Part shown: positions 50,453 to 58,664 of the stretch, in pieces | How positions within the stretch are numbered: position 1 is the stretch's first letter | How the letters are laid out: the number at the start of each line of letters is the position of its first letter | NCBI GenBank assembly: GCA_964654855.1 | Contig: CAZZJS010000001.1 | Coordinates: 124,001-188,000, forward strand | Origin: JALZUV01 sp964654855 | GTDB taxonomy: Bacteria > Pseudomonadota > Alphaproteobacteria > Rickettsiales > JALZUV01 | DNA length: 64,000 nt | Direction of reading: 5' to 3' | Translations under genes and position numbers: made by a program | Notes under the pieces: model-generated | What the model saw: only the letters and a program-made list of their open reading frames with translations | Database searches by the model: none | What the model was told of the DNA's origin: nothing

Positions 50453-50541
50453 GGGTCGGTCAGCGGGCGAAATGTCCGTGAACCTGGTCAGGACTGAGAA
50501 GTAGCAGCCATAGCGATATGCATCTCGGGTCGCTGCCGGCC
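50453..50541 (+). ncRNA. ffs: Signal recognition particle RNA (4.5S type)
   Basis: A ~89-base RNA that folds into one long hairpin: GGGTCGGTCAGCG at the 5' end pairs with CGCTGCCGGCC at the 3' end. The conserved Ffh-binding domain is present, with GGTCAGG on the 5' side and AGCAGCC on the 3' side. The apical tetraloop reads GAGA (CT-GAGA-AG), a GNRA loop in place of the usual GGAA. It lies just upstream of dnaX, as in many proteobacteria; Ffh, its protein partner, is at 58665-60140. Ends are estimated from the pairing. Confidence 0.9.
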
Positions 50542-50584
50542 TTTATATAAAAATAAAAAGAATAAATACAGAAACTGGTCCTCT

Positions 50585-52252
50585 ATGGAATATCGCGTTC
50601 TCGCACGGAAATACCGTCCTACTACTTTTGATGACATGATCGGGCAAGAGGTGTTGGTGCAAACCCTCTCTAACGCGATTGAGCGTAACCGTGTGCATCA
50701 TGCATTCTTGCTGCATGGTATCCGCGGAATTGGTAAAACGACGACGGCGCGAATTATTGCTAAAGCGCTCAACTGTATCGGTGAAGATGGCAATAGCGGT
50801 GCAACAATCAAGCCTTGCGGTGTCTGTGCCAATTGTGTGGCCATTACCGAAGACCGTCATATTGATGTGATGGAGATGGATGCTGCTTCACGCACGGGTG
50901 TGGATGATGTACGTGATTTGATTGAGACGGTGCATTATGCTCCCGGCCAAGCACGTGCAAAAATCTATATTATTGATGAGGTGCATATGCTTTCCAAAAG
51001 TGCGTTTAACGCGCTTTTGAAAACGCTGGAAGAGCCGCCGGAGCATGTGAAATTCATTTTTGCGACAACCGAACTACGCAAAATTCCAATTACGATTCTA
51101 TCACGCTGTCAGAAATTTGATTTACGTCGTGTGGAAGTTTCAGAGCTTGCGGCGCATTTGGCCAGCATCTCAGAAAAAGAGAATGTCAGCATCGCTGAAG
51201 ATGAGTTGAAACTTATTGCCGGAGCTGCCGAAGGTTCTGTGCGTGATGCGCTTTCAATGTTAGATCAGGCCATTGCATTAGGCGATGAAGCGGACGGTAA
51301 AACCACCGTGGCTGAAGGCAAAGTCGCGCAAATGCTCGGCATGGCAGATAAGAGCCGTACGGTGAGTTTATTAGAACATCTTTATGCGGGTGAAGTCAGT
51401 GAAGCATTAGGATTATTGCGCGCGCAATATGCTGATGGAAACGACCCAGCACTTGTATTGCAGGAATTAATGGAACGTGTGCATGAAATCACGCTACTCA
51501 AAACAAACACGCAGGCTGATGGTGCTGAAATTGCGCCGGAATATACGCGTTTGAAAGACCTATCAGGTAAGTTGAGTCTCGGTATTCTTACCCGTAGCTG
51601 GCAAGTGCTTGCGAAAGGCATGCAGGAAATTGCACAAGTCAGCAACGCTCTGGCAGCAGCAGAGATGATAATCATTCGTCTGGCTCATCTATCAGACCTG
51701 CCAGACCCTGGGCAGTTATTGAAGAAACTGAAAGCAGAAGGAGCGGCTAATACCACGACTGCTGTAGCGGCAACTACCTCTGCACCTGCGGCTGCTGCGC
51801 CAGTGCCTGTTGCGGTAGCTACTGCACCCATTGCTCCTAAACCTGAAATCATTGCCAATGAAAATGCACTAGAAGATGCACAACGCCCTGATGATTTTAA
51901 AAGTTTTGCAAGTATCGTAGAGCTATTTAAACGTAAGAAAGAGGTGATGTTGGCCCATCAGCTTTATACCGAAGCTCGTTTAGTTAGTTTTTCTAAGGGG
52001 AAGTTAGAAATTAACTTCGGTGAAAATGTTGGGCGTGATGTGCCAGCAGAAATCTCTGAAAAGCTCAAAGAATGGAGCGGTGAGGCATGGATGGTTGCGG
52101 TGAGTAACGAGTCAGGCAATCCATCATTGCGTGATCAGAAGCAAAGCCGTATCGCCGCACAAGAAGCGAAAATTCGTAAACACCCATTGGTAGAAGAAGT
52201 ACTTGCTGCTTTTCCCGGTTCAGAAATTAAAGAAATAAAACTTGGAGCATAA
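50585..52252 (+). CDS. dnaX: DNA polymerase III subunits gamma and tau
   Basis: A 555-residue clamp-loader ATPase. The AAA+ core has YRPTTFDDMIGQE, Walker A HGIRGIGKTTTARI, a zinc site with CGVCANC, Walker B IIDEVHMLS, SRC sensor (ILSRCQKFDLRR) and sensor 2. After ~370 residues comes an Ala/Pro-rich linker (AATTSAPAAAAPVPVA) and a tau-like C-terminal domain that in other species contacts the polymerase and DnaB. I saw no clear frameshift slip run that would make a separate gamma. It begins 43 bases after the SRP RNA and is followed 5 bases later by ybaB. Confidence 0.95.
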   Translation: MEYRVLARKYRPTTFDDMIGQEVLVQTLSNAIERNRVHHAFLLHGIRGIGKTTTARIIAKALNCIGEDGNSGATIKPCGVCANCVAITEDRHIDVMEMDAASRTGVDDVRDLIETVHYAPGQARAKIYIIDEVHMLSKSAFNALLKTLEEPPEHVKFIFATTELRKIPITILSRCQKFDLRRVEVSELAAHLASISEKENVSIAEDELKLIAGAAEGSVRDALSMLDQAIALGDEADGKTTVAEGKVAQMLGMADKSRTVSLLEHLYAGEVSEALGLLRAQYADGNDPALVLQELMERVHEITLLKTNTQADGAEIAPEYTRLKDLSGKLSLGILTRSWQVLAKGMQEIAQVSNALAAAEMIIIRLAHLSDLPDPGQLLKKLKAEGAANTTTAVAATTSAPAAAAPVPVAVATAPIAPKPEIIANENALEDAQRPDDFKSFASIVELFKRKKEVMLAHQLYTEARLVSFSKGKLEINFGENVGRDVPAEISEKLKEWSGEAWMVAVSNESGNPSLRDQKQSRIAAQEAKIRKHPLVEEVLAAFPGSEIKEIKLGA

Positions 52253-52257
52253 CCCCC

Positions 52258-52560
52258 ATGAATATCCAGAAAATGATGAAACAAGCGCAACAAATGCAGG
52301 CCAAAATGGCGACGTTGCAAGAAGAGCTCGCGCAAAAAGAAGTGCAAGGCACTACAGCAGGCGGTGCCGTCACGGTGACACTTTCAGGTAAGCACGATAT
52401 GAAGTCTATCTCAATTTCAGAAGATCTCATCGATCCTGAAGATAAAGATATGCTTGAAGCTGCCGTTATGGCTGCCTTTAACGATGCGAAGCAAAAGGTG
52501 GATGCTCTGAATGCAGATGCCATGAATGACGCCACTGGCGGAATGAAACTGCCATTTTAA
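52258..52560 (+). CDS. ybaB: YbaB/EbfC nucleoid-associated protein
   Basis: A 100-residue protein of the YbaB/EbfC family, a dimeric DNA-binding protein. The pattern MNIQKMMKQAQQMQAKM, the GGAVTVTLSGKHDMKSISI strand and DMLEAAVMAAFNDA helix are diagnostic. It follows dnaX by 5 bases, the usual place. The normal third member, recR, is missing: the next gene is convergent and unrelated. Confidence 0.95.
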   Translation: MNIQKMMKQAQQMQAKMATLQEELAQKEVQGTTAGGAVTVTLSGKHDMKSISISEDLIDPEDKDMLEAAVMAAFNDAKQKVDALNADAMNDATGGMKLPF

Positions 52561-52567
52561 CTATTTA

Positions 52568-53323
52568 TTACCGATGCTTTGATGGTGGTTTGTTTAAATC
52601 AAATGCCCCCTCAATCGTTTGCACAACTTCCTTAATAGTCGATTTGCTAGTTCCTTCAGTAGCATTGCTCATAACATGATTTTTGAGATCTTTTAATGTT
52701 TCTTGAACCTCTGCTTCTGTCTCAAAAGCTGCTGTAATGGCGATTTTTATTTTGCGCTGGTAGGTTTTTAAGCTGGTAGATTGATCATACTTGATACTTG
52801 CATCGAAAACCGTGTTTATAATGTTAATCGCCCCCTCACTTAGTGTTGCTATGGATAACCTTTTCTTGGGTTCTCTTTCTTGCGGTTCGCCTCCCCAACG
52901 GTAGGCTTGCTTTTTGCTGTTCTCAATAGCTGTTGATTTCTTTGATTTTTTACTAGTTTCTTGAAAAACACTGCCAGCATCGCTTGCGCTGGCTTTAGCT
53001 GTATTGAATTTTCTTTTATCGTCCTGTCTTTTTTCATAAAATGTTACTGCTTCATCCAGATATTTTACAAATTGTTCAGTCCATTCAGCATCAATCGCAA
53101 GTATGTCATCTCTTACATTCTTATATGAATGAGTTTTCAGGCTATATGATAGCAGAGCAGCAGAATACGAAATTCTAGTAGATTTTCTGAAATGTCCAGT
53201 AAAGATACTACGCTGACTAGGGTTCTGTTCACTGGCCGCTATGGCGGCTAGAATCATTTCATATTCTTCAGGAGCGATTAAAACCGTGGTTCCGTCTCCA
53301 GATTTTGATTTTCCGAATTTCAT
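52568..53323 (-). CDS. Orphan soluble protein of unknown function
   Basis: A 251-residue hydrophilic, Lys/Ser/Thr-rich protein without signal peptide or membrane helix. The middle (about 95-150) is a low-complexity Lys/Ser-rich linker between two helical parts. It faces ybaB with 7 bases between stop codons, in the place where recR is usually found. I do not recognise the family. Confidence 0.6.
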   Translation of the reverse strand: MKFGKSKSGDGTTVLIAPEEYEMILAAIAASEQNPSQRSIFTGHFRKSTRISYSAALLSYSLKTHSYKNVRDDILAIDAEWTEQFVKYLDEAVTFYEKRQDDKRKFNTAKASASDAGSVFQETSKKSKKSTAIENSKKQAYRWGGEPQEREPKKRLSIATLSEGAINIINTVFDASIKYDQSTSLKTYQRKIKIAITAAFETEAEVQETLKDLKNHVMSNATEGTSKSTIKEVVQTIEGAFDLNKPPSKHR

Positions 53324-53418
53324 TCGTGAGCCCTCTAATTTAACTCGTAATAGAATAGTGTGAAAATATTAATACTTTATGACTTTCTCGATTATTTGCC
53401 TTCTGTATAAGTGGAAGT

Positions 53419-54669
53419 ATGAGAAAAGTTATCACCGCATCAATGGTCGGCAATGGGCTGGAATGGTATGACTTCGCCATTTACGGTCACATGGCGATTG
53501 TGTTGCGTGATCTTTTCTTTCCTGGAACCGATCCTGTTGTAGGGTTGATTGCGACTTATGGCGTGTTTGCTGCAGGCTTTATCGCGCGGCCCTTTGGCGC
53601 GATTTTCTTCGGTTGGTTGGGTGATAAATATGGTCGGCGTATGGCGCTGACCGTTGCTGTTTTGATGATGGCAATTCCCACGGGCTGTATTGGCTTACTT
53701 CCCACCTATGAGATGATTGGTGTGATGGCGCCTATATTGCTTACCATCATCCGTATCTTACAGGGTGTCTCGCTGGGAGGAGAATTCTCCGGTTCCATGA
53801 CTTTCATGGTTGAGCATTCACCGCAAGCGAAGCGTGGGTTCATTGGTTCCATGTCGATGAGTAGTCTGATTATTGGCTTTATGATGGGCTCTATCGTTGC
53901 CAATTTATTCTCCATGTTGCCAGAAGAAGATTTCCTCACATGGGGCTGGCGTGTGCCGTTTATTCTCGGCATTGCGATTGGTTTTGTCGGATTTTACATC
54001 CGTTCGCATTGCGATGAAAGCCCCACTTATGAAGCGGCTAAAGAGGAGGGGATATTAGCTGAATCCCCTGTTAAGCAAGCCTTCCAAAGCCATTGGCGCG
54101 AGATGTTAGAGGCCTTCGCTATTTATATGACAGTGACGATGCCATTTTATCTGATGGCGATCTATTTTATCTCCTTCAACGAGCTGCATCTAGGGTTGGA
54201 AAAGAGTGATTCACTCACGATTAATACGATCAATTTACTGGCGATGCTGGTGGCATTTCCAATCTCAGCAATTCTTTCGGATAGGATTGGCCGTAAGAAA
54301 GTGCTGATGGGGGTGGCCGCGGCGATATTGGTAGTGGTTATGCCGATCTTTATGGCATTTGAAGCGGGTAATTATTCGCAAATCCTCACGCTACAAGTCT
54401 GTTTAGCATTCCTTATTGGTTGTTACTTAGGGCCGGTGCCAGCGTTGCTGGTGGAGATGTTCCCTACTTCCGTGCGCTATTCGGGTATGGCAATTCCTTA
54501 CAACCTCACTGCGACGATCTTTGGCGGTACGACGCCAATGGTATGTGTTTGGTTGATTGACCGTACCGGCGATAGCGCCTCCGTTGCTTATTATGTGATG
54601 ATCTGCTGTATCTGTTCGCTCATCGCGTTGACCTTTTATAAAGATAGAACTTTTGAGGCATTACGATGA
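53419..54669 (+). CDS. MFS transporter, metabolite:H+ symporter (ProP/KgtP-like)
   Basis: A 416-residue inner-membrane permease with twelve predicted helices. It carries the MHS signature: NGLEWYDFAIYG in helix 1, FIARPFGAIFFGWLGDKYGRR between helices 2 and 3 (the MFS motif with DKYGRR), RILQGVSLGGEFSGS, and a second DRIGRKK. The family imports osmolytes, dicarboxylates, shikimate or similar with protons; the substrate cannot be told. It overlaps the next gene by an ATGA stop/start. Confidence 0.9.
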   Translation: MRKVITASMVGNGLEWYDFAIYGHMAIVLRDLFFPGTDPVVGLIATYGVFAAGFIARPFGAIFFGWLGDKYGRRMALTVAVLMMAIPTGCIGLLPTYEMIGVMAPILLTIIRILQGVSLGGEFSGSMTFMVEHSPQAKRGFIGSMSMSSLIIGFMMGSIVANLFSMLPEEDFLTWGWRVPFILGIAIGFVGFYIRSHCDESPTYEAAKEEGILAESPVKQAFQSHWREMLEAFAIYMTVTMPFYLMAIYFISFNELHLGLEKSDSLTINTINLLAMLVAFPISAILSDRIGRKKVLMGVAAAILVVVMPIFMAFEAGNYSQILTLQVCLAFLIGCYLGPVPALLVEMFPTSVRYSGMAIPYNLTATIFGGTTPMVCVWLIDRTGDSASVAYYVMICCICSLIALTFYKDRTFEALR

Positions 54670-54956
54670 AATTTATCCTTATTTTACTGGCTATGTTTTT
54701 GGCGTTTCCCGCTCAGGCGGCCATGCGTATTGGTAATTGTGATTGTGAGGCGCATACGGTGACGGTTGACTATTATGGTGAAAAAATGGAGTTGCAACTT
54801 GAGCCAGGGCAGCATCGTCGCATCTATGGCCGCGCGCGTGAGATCAGCTTAGGCGAGCAAACCATTTTCTTGATTCGTCATAATAACGAATATTGTATTC
54901 GCAAAGGTAAAATTACTCTGCAGCGGCGTAAGCGTGATAATCGCGGAGCGTTTTAA
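54666..54956 (+). CDS. Small exported protein of unknown function
   Basis: A 96-residue protein with a Sec signal peptide (MKFILILLAMFLAFPAQA, cleavage after AQA). The mature part has three Cys (NCDC and EYC) and a basic C-terminus. Translation is coupled to the MFS gene through ATGA, and its stop touches the convergent nfuA stop. I do not recognise it; a periplasmic role alongside the transporter is only a possibility. Confidence 0.65.
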   Translation: MKFILILLAMFLAFPAQAAMRIGNCDCEAHTVTVDYYGEKMELQLEPGQHRRIYGRAREISLGEQTIFLIRHNNEYCIRKGKITLQRRKRDNRGAF

Positions 54957-55529
54957 TTATTCTGCGACAGCTTCAACGGTTTGTACTTCCGGTACATAAT
55001 GTTTGAGCATATTTTCGATACCGTCTTTGAGCGTGATGGTGCTGCTTGGGCAACCTGAGCAAGAGCCATGCAATTCTAGTTTTACGGTGCCAGAGGTTTC
55101 TTCGAATCCTTTAAACACGATATCGCCACCATCTTGGGCTACAGCAGGGCGCACGCGAGTTTCGATAAGCTCTTTAATAGTGCGTGCAATGTCAGAATCA
55201 GCTTCGTCAGAACCACCTTTATCGGCCGTTGTTTTCTCGTCATTCATCACGGGTTTGCCCGCTACGAAATGATCCATAATGCGACTGAGAATTTGAGCCT
55301 TTAGTGCATCCCACTCTACCGTCTCGCTTTTAGTTACGGAGATAAAATCTCCGCCGAAAAAGATCGCGTTAATGCCATCCACTTCAAACATGGTGGCGGC
55401 GAGTTCTGATTTCTCTGCTGCCTCTTCTTTACGGGTAAAGAATGCCGTTGCCCCTGCTTGCATCACCTGCTTTCCAGGTAAAAATTTGAGCGTTTGCGGG
55501 TTCGGAGTGGTCTCTGTTTGAATGAACAT
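54957..55529 (-). CDS. nfuA: NfuA-type iron-sulfur carrier
   Basis: A 190-residue Fe-S cluster carrier. The N-terminal Nfu_N domain (MFIQTETTPNPQTLKFLPGK...) is followed by a linker and a C-terminal NifU-like domain with the CxxC cluster site in HGSCSGCPSSTITL near 160-168. It holds a [4Fe-4S] cluster at a dimer interface and donates it to target enzymes. Alphaproteobacteria and mitochondria share this Nfu_N + NifU arrangement. No other suf or isc gene is adjacent. Confidence 0.95.
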   Translation of the reverse strand: MFIQTETTPNPQTLKFLPGKQVMQAGATAFFTRKEEAAEKSELAATMFEVDGINAIFFGGDFISVTKSETVEWDALKAQILSRIMDHFVAGKPVMNDEKTTADKGGSDEADSDIARTIKELIETRVRPAVAQDGGDIVFKGFEETSGTVKLELHGSCSGCPSSTITLKDGIENMLKHYVPEVQTVEAVAE

Positions 55530-55629
55530 ATCTAAGCCTTACTAATTTACTCAGGCTTAAATAGAGCGAGAGGGCTGAAAATGCAAGTGAGTTAGGAGGA
55601 TATTAACTTTTATTCATTAAAGTGTTTTC

Positions 55630-56097
55630 ATGACTTATGAGCCGACTGATAAAGTGAACACTATGCGATTAACGCGTGCTCATGATTTACTTTTGCGATA
55701 TTGGGATACCGCTCGCATGTTAGCTGATAAATTATACCCAGTAGAGCAAAGTAATTTGCAAAATCGTGAGAAGTTAAGAGAGTGTGATAGGTTGCTTGAT
55801 GCAGGTTTACATGACGTTGCGACAATGAAAGAAATGCGCAAAGATCTAGTAGATGATTTGGAAAGTTTGCCAAGGATAAATTATGAATTTGGTGGTGTTT
55901 CCAGCTTGCTAGAAAGAAATATGTCAAAGTTTTTGAACAGTGATTTGATGCAAGATAAAGATCAAAATGTGACTACGAAGAAATATGGTGATTATATGGA
56001 AGAACTCATAGAGCAATATAAAAACGATGTTGATTTATCTCAAAAAATGCAGCCACGTATTGCAACAATGAATAAGAATAATCGCTCAATAGGTTAA
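55630..56097 (+). CDS. Orphan soluble protein of unknown function
   Basis: A 155-residue protein that is charged and helical throughout, with coiled-coil-like Leu/Lys/Glu spacing and no signal peptide. It lies alone between nfuA and a convergent EAL protein; its stop abuts the EAL gene stop. I do not recognise the family. Confidence 0.6.
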   Translation: MTYEPTDKVNTMRLTRAHDLLLRYWDTARMLADKLYPVEQSNLQNREKLRECDRLLDAGLHDVATMKEMRKDLVDDLESLPRINYEFGGVSSLLERNMSKFLNSDLMQDKDQNVTTKKYGDYMEELIEQYKNDVDLSQKMQPRIATMNKNNRSIG

Positions 56098-57816
56098 TTA
56101 CTCATCCTCTTTTTTCTGCGTAGCCATTCCTTCAAAGTCAGGTGTTTCTTGGTTCCATTTTTTGAGTGTTGCTTCATCTGTATCTGGTTTTCCAAATAAC
56201 CAACCTTGCCCATAATGCACGCCGCTTTCCCATAAAATTGACGCAATATTTTGATCCTCCACCATTTCAGCAATCGTTGTCATGCCGAGGTTTCTGCACA
56301 TGCCGACCATCGCTCGAAGCAGGTGACGTCCGCGTGTAGTGTTCAGGTTGTCGCGCACATAGCTACCATCGATTTTAACATGGTCGACATGTAAATGGCG
56401 TAAATAGTCGAACGAAGATTCTGCGACGCCAAAATCATCAAGGCAGCAAATATGACCGCGTTTCCGCAACTCTTGAATAAAGCTATTTGCAAATTCCATA
56501 TCGCTAATTTTTGCAGACTCGGTGACTTCAATAATCAGCTGTTTTCGTATGTGAGAGAACTTCTCGAGCAAGGCCAGCATGGTATCCATGAAGAGTTGAG
56601 AAGAAAGCGATTTGCCAGAAAGGTTAATGGCTACTTGTGGCCAACGCCCATCTTCATGTGCGCGATTGAGTGCCTCTAGAACCCTGCGGCACATAGCAAG
56701 GTCAAACTCATTAATTAACCCCGTTTGTTCGCCAAAATTGACAAATTGAAATGGGTTGAAGAAATTATTATCAGAGCTTCCATCAAAGCGCACAAGGGCC
56801 TCATAATGATGGATTTTCCCGTTTCGTAAATCGACAATAGGCTGATAAGCTATTTGGAATGCATCATCTTCTACAGTTGATTTAAAATTGCTAATCCGCT
56901 GCACCGTTTCATCTAATAGAGCTTCGTAACTGTCTTGAATGGAATTAAAGCTAAAGTTTTCTTTGCTCTCAGCAAATTGGTTGAGCGTATAAAGGATGGC
57001 CCGTGCCGAATCTTCGTCATTTAATTTGCCGATATTTGCGTCAACCGTTGCAAGTTGTGCTTTCATATCATTCATGGCTGGATCGAGCTTAATCAAAAGC
57101 GATTTTACCTCGTTTAGCACGTCTTCGCCAACGACTGTTTCATCATGTACGAAGCTATAAACTCCCTCATCCACTAAACTTGCGGTATCTTCAGCGATGG
57201 ATTGTCCGCGCAAATATTCGGAAATTTGTAGGCTTAAATCTTTTGCTTTTTCAGGCTCCAATGTATCAAGAAAATCTTTTAAATCAGGTAGGTCAATCAA
57301 AGACATTTGAACATTTGTGCCAGAATCTATTAGCTCGCGCATCCGCTCTGCAGCGCGTTTGGAATATTCCTCACGATTGAAGAGACCCGTGTTAATGTCT
57401 CGCGCGGCTATCTCACTTTCATCCATCTCATGATGCAAGATAGAAAAACTTAGAAAAAGAGAATGTTCATTACTGGGTAAAGTAACGCCAGAAACGGCGA
57501 CAGGAAGGTTGGGATAAATACGGCTAGCAAGAATCAATTTGCGTTGTTGTGCGCGACCCGTGGTTTTAATTTCATCTAAAATCTTTTGCCAATGCTGAAG
57601 CTGCCCTTGATCAAAAATGGTTGTAATATTTTGTTGTAAAAAACTATCTGCGGTATTGCCTAAAAAGCCGCGAGTGGCGCCGTCAATATAAGTGATATTA
57701 TGGTTCTTATCTAACTCAATGAGCATATCAGAAGAAGCAAATGCAAAGGCGACAAAGCGGTCGCGATCTTGTTTCAAAAGATCGATAGTAATTGCTTCTT
57801 GTGCAGGGTTAGCCAT
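56098..57816 (-). CDS. PAS-EAL domain protein, probable cyclic-di-GMP phosphodiesterase
   Basis: A 572-residue cytoplasmic regulator. A PAS-like domain (~15-125, with DMLIELDKNHNITYIDGATRG) leads to a region that looks like a degenerate GGDEF or linker domain (~140-300), then an EAL domain (~310-555). The catalytic EAL residues are all present: EAL in HHYEALVRFDG, Asn in INLSG, Glu in EVTES, the DDFG pair, Lys in VKIDG, Glu in AEMVED and Gln in GQGWLFG. It is therefore likely to hydrolyse c-di-GMP, which controls motility, pili and adhesion in other bacteria. No membrane helix is seen. Confidence 0.9.
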   Translation of the reverse strand: MANPAQEAITIDLLKQDRDRFVAFAFASSDMLIELDKNHNITYIDGATRGFLGNTADSFLQQNITTIFDQGQLQHWQKILDEIKTTGRAQQRKLILASRIYPNLPVAVSGVTLPSNEHSLFLSFSILHHEMDESEIAARDINTGLFNREEYSKRAAERMRELIDSGTNVQMSLIDLPDLKDFLDTLEPEKAKDLSLQISEYLRGQSIAEDTASLVDEGVYSFVHDETVVGEDVLNEVKSLLIKLDPAMNDMKAQLATVDANIGKLNDEDSARAILYTLNQFAESKENFSFNSIQDSYEALLDETVQRISNFKSTVEDDAFQIAYQPIVDLRNGKIHHYEALVRFDGSSDNNFFNPFQFVNFGEQTGLINEFDLAMCRRVLEALNRAHEDGRWPQVAINLSGKSLSSQLFMDTMLALLEKFSHIRKQLIIEVTESAKISDMEFANSFIQELRKRGHICCLDDFGVAESSFDYLRHLHVDHVKIDGSYVRDNLNTTRGRHLLRAMVGMCRNLGMTTIAEMVEDQNIASILWESGVHYGQGWLFGKPDTDEATLKKWNQETPDFEGMATQKKEDE

Positions 57817-57919
57817 TTATTAATTTTACTGCCCTTTAATGTGGAATTAAATGTTCCTATGCAAAATATGCTAAAACAGTGCAATTCTCTTCCCAAAGTG
57901 CCGTAAATGAGGCATAACT

Positions 57920-58255
57920 AATTCGTTCTTATGAACTATGGCGATAAACGTTATTTGGAATAGGCGGACTGGACCCGAGGGCAGTACTCGGCATCTCCAC
58001 CAAAGCTCACAGTGAGAAAGTGAATTTCGGCGGGGATGAAACAGATTCGACAGACGTAATAAAGAAATGATTTTCGCTCGGCATGATACCACCGTATCGG
58101 ATCAAATTTTATAGTTGCTAATGATAATTCAGCGACTGTTGCAGCTAACGACAATGATGTCGTAGTTGCTCGTATGGCTGCCTAACGGCGCTTAACGAGT
58201 ACAGTTTGTAAACGCGGCTTGAGGGGTGCCGGGCAACAGGAACTCCTCACTTTAT
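57920..58255 (+). ncRNA. ssrA: Two-piece (circularly permuted) tmRNA
   Basis: The 440-base gap holds a permuted alphaproteobacterial ssrA. The acceptor piece (about 57920-58002) comes first, with the conserved CCGAGGGCAGTACTCGG T-arm and CATCTCCACCA 3' end at 57992-58002. A 29-base spacer (58003-58031) is removed. The coding piece starts at 58032 with GGGGATG, which pairs with CATCTCC as the 7-bp acceptor stem (one G-T wobble), and continues AAACAGATTCGACAG. The tag reading frame is 58117-58185. A hairpin-rich tail runs to ~58255. The 5' end of the acceptor piece and the 3' end of the coding piece are estimates. tmRNA rescues stalled ribosomes with SmpB. Confidence 0.92.
58117..58185 (+). other. 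ssrA: tmRNA proteolysis-tag reading frame
   Basis: A 22-codon frame from GCT 58117 to TAA 58183-58185 encodes ANDNSATVAANDND followed by a C-terminus ending VARMAA. The ANDN start and internal AANDN are standard for alphaproteobacteria. The end is RMAA, where most have ALAA, so the last two residues recognised by ClpX are kept while the Leu before them is Met. Confidence 0.9.
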
Positions 58256-58265
58256 TCTGAAATGC

Positions 58266-58652
58266 CTAATACCCACACCAAGGTTCAAAATTGAAGTTTG
58301 TGACTAGTATTTTTCCAGCATAATTTACGGCTTTCATCGTATATTCGCTCTCGCAGCCTTGGGTGCTGAAGGTTTTACCTGACATTTGATCGCTTGTGCT
58401 ATCAGGGTGCATAGATACCGTCACAACTGGTTGTAAGCGGCCAAAAGTAGCAGCAAACTGTTCAAAAGGAATTCCCCGCTGTGCGTTAGGGTGTAGCACG
58501 TCGTAAGCGGCTTGAGTATTGCCAGAGCTCAAGTCTTGTACAAATTGTTTGTAAACAGCCTCAGACTTACTATCTGAATAATGGATTGCCCAAAAAATGC
58601 TTCCAACCATAAGGCCGAGGCATAAAATGAGGAGTGCAATTTTTTGTACCAT
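58266..58652 (-). CDS. Small membrane-anchored/exported protein of unknown function
   Basis: A 128-residue protein with one N-terminal hydrophobic helix (IALLILCLGLMVGSIFWAI) that may be an anchor or uncleaved signal. The rest is soluble and contains a YKQFVQDLSSGNTQAAYDVL segment like that of short DUF4878-type periplasmic domains, plus two Cys (GCESEY and WCGY). It lies 12 bases downstream of ffh on the same strand. Confidence 0.6.
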   Translation of the reverse strand: MVQKIALLILCLGLMVGSIFWAIHYSDSKSEAVYKQFVQDLSSGNTQAAYDVLHPNAQRGIPFEQFAATFGRLQPVVTVSMHPDSTSDQMSGKTFSTQGCESEYTMKAVNYAGKILVTNFNFEPWCGY

Positions 58653-58664
58653 TCATAGATTATA

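Noticed and set aside
50543..50860. A 105-residue minus-strand open frame
   Set aside because: It is antisense to the 5' end of dnaX, which has strong family motifs.
57871..58154. Two short minus-strand open frames
   Set aside because: They lie over the permuted tmRNA gene, whose structure and tag explain this sequence.
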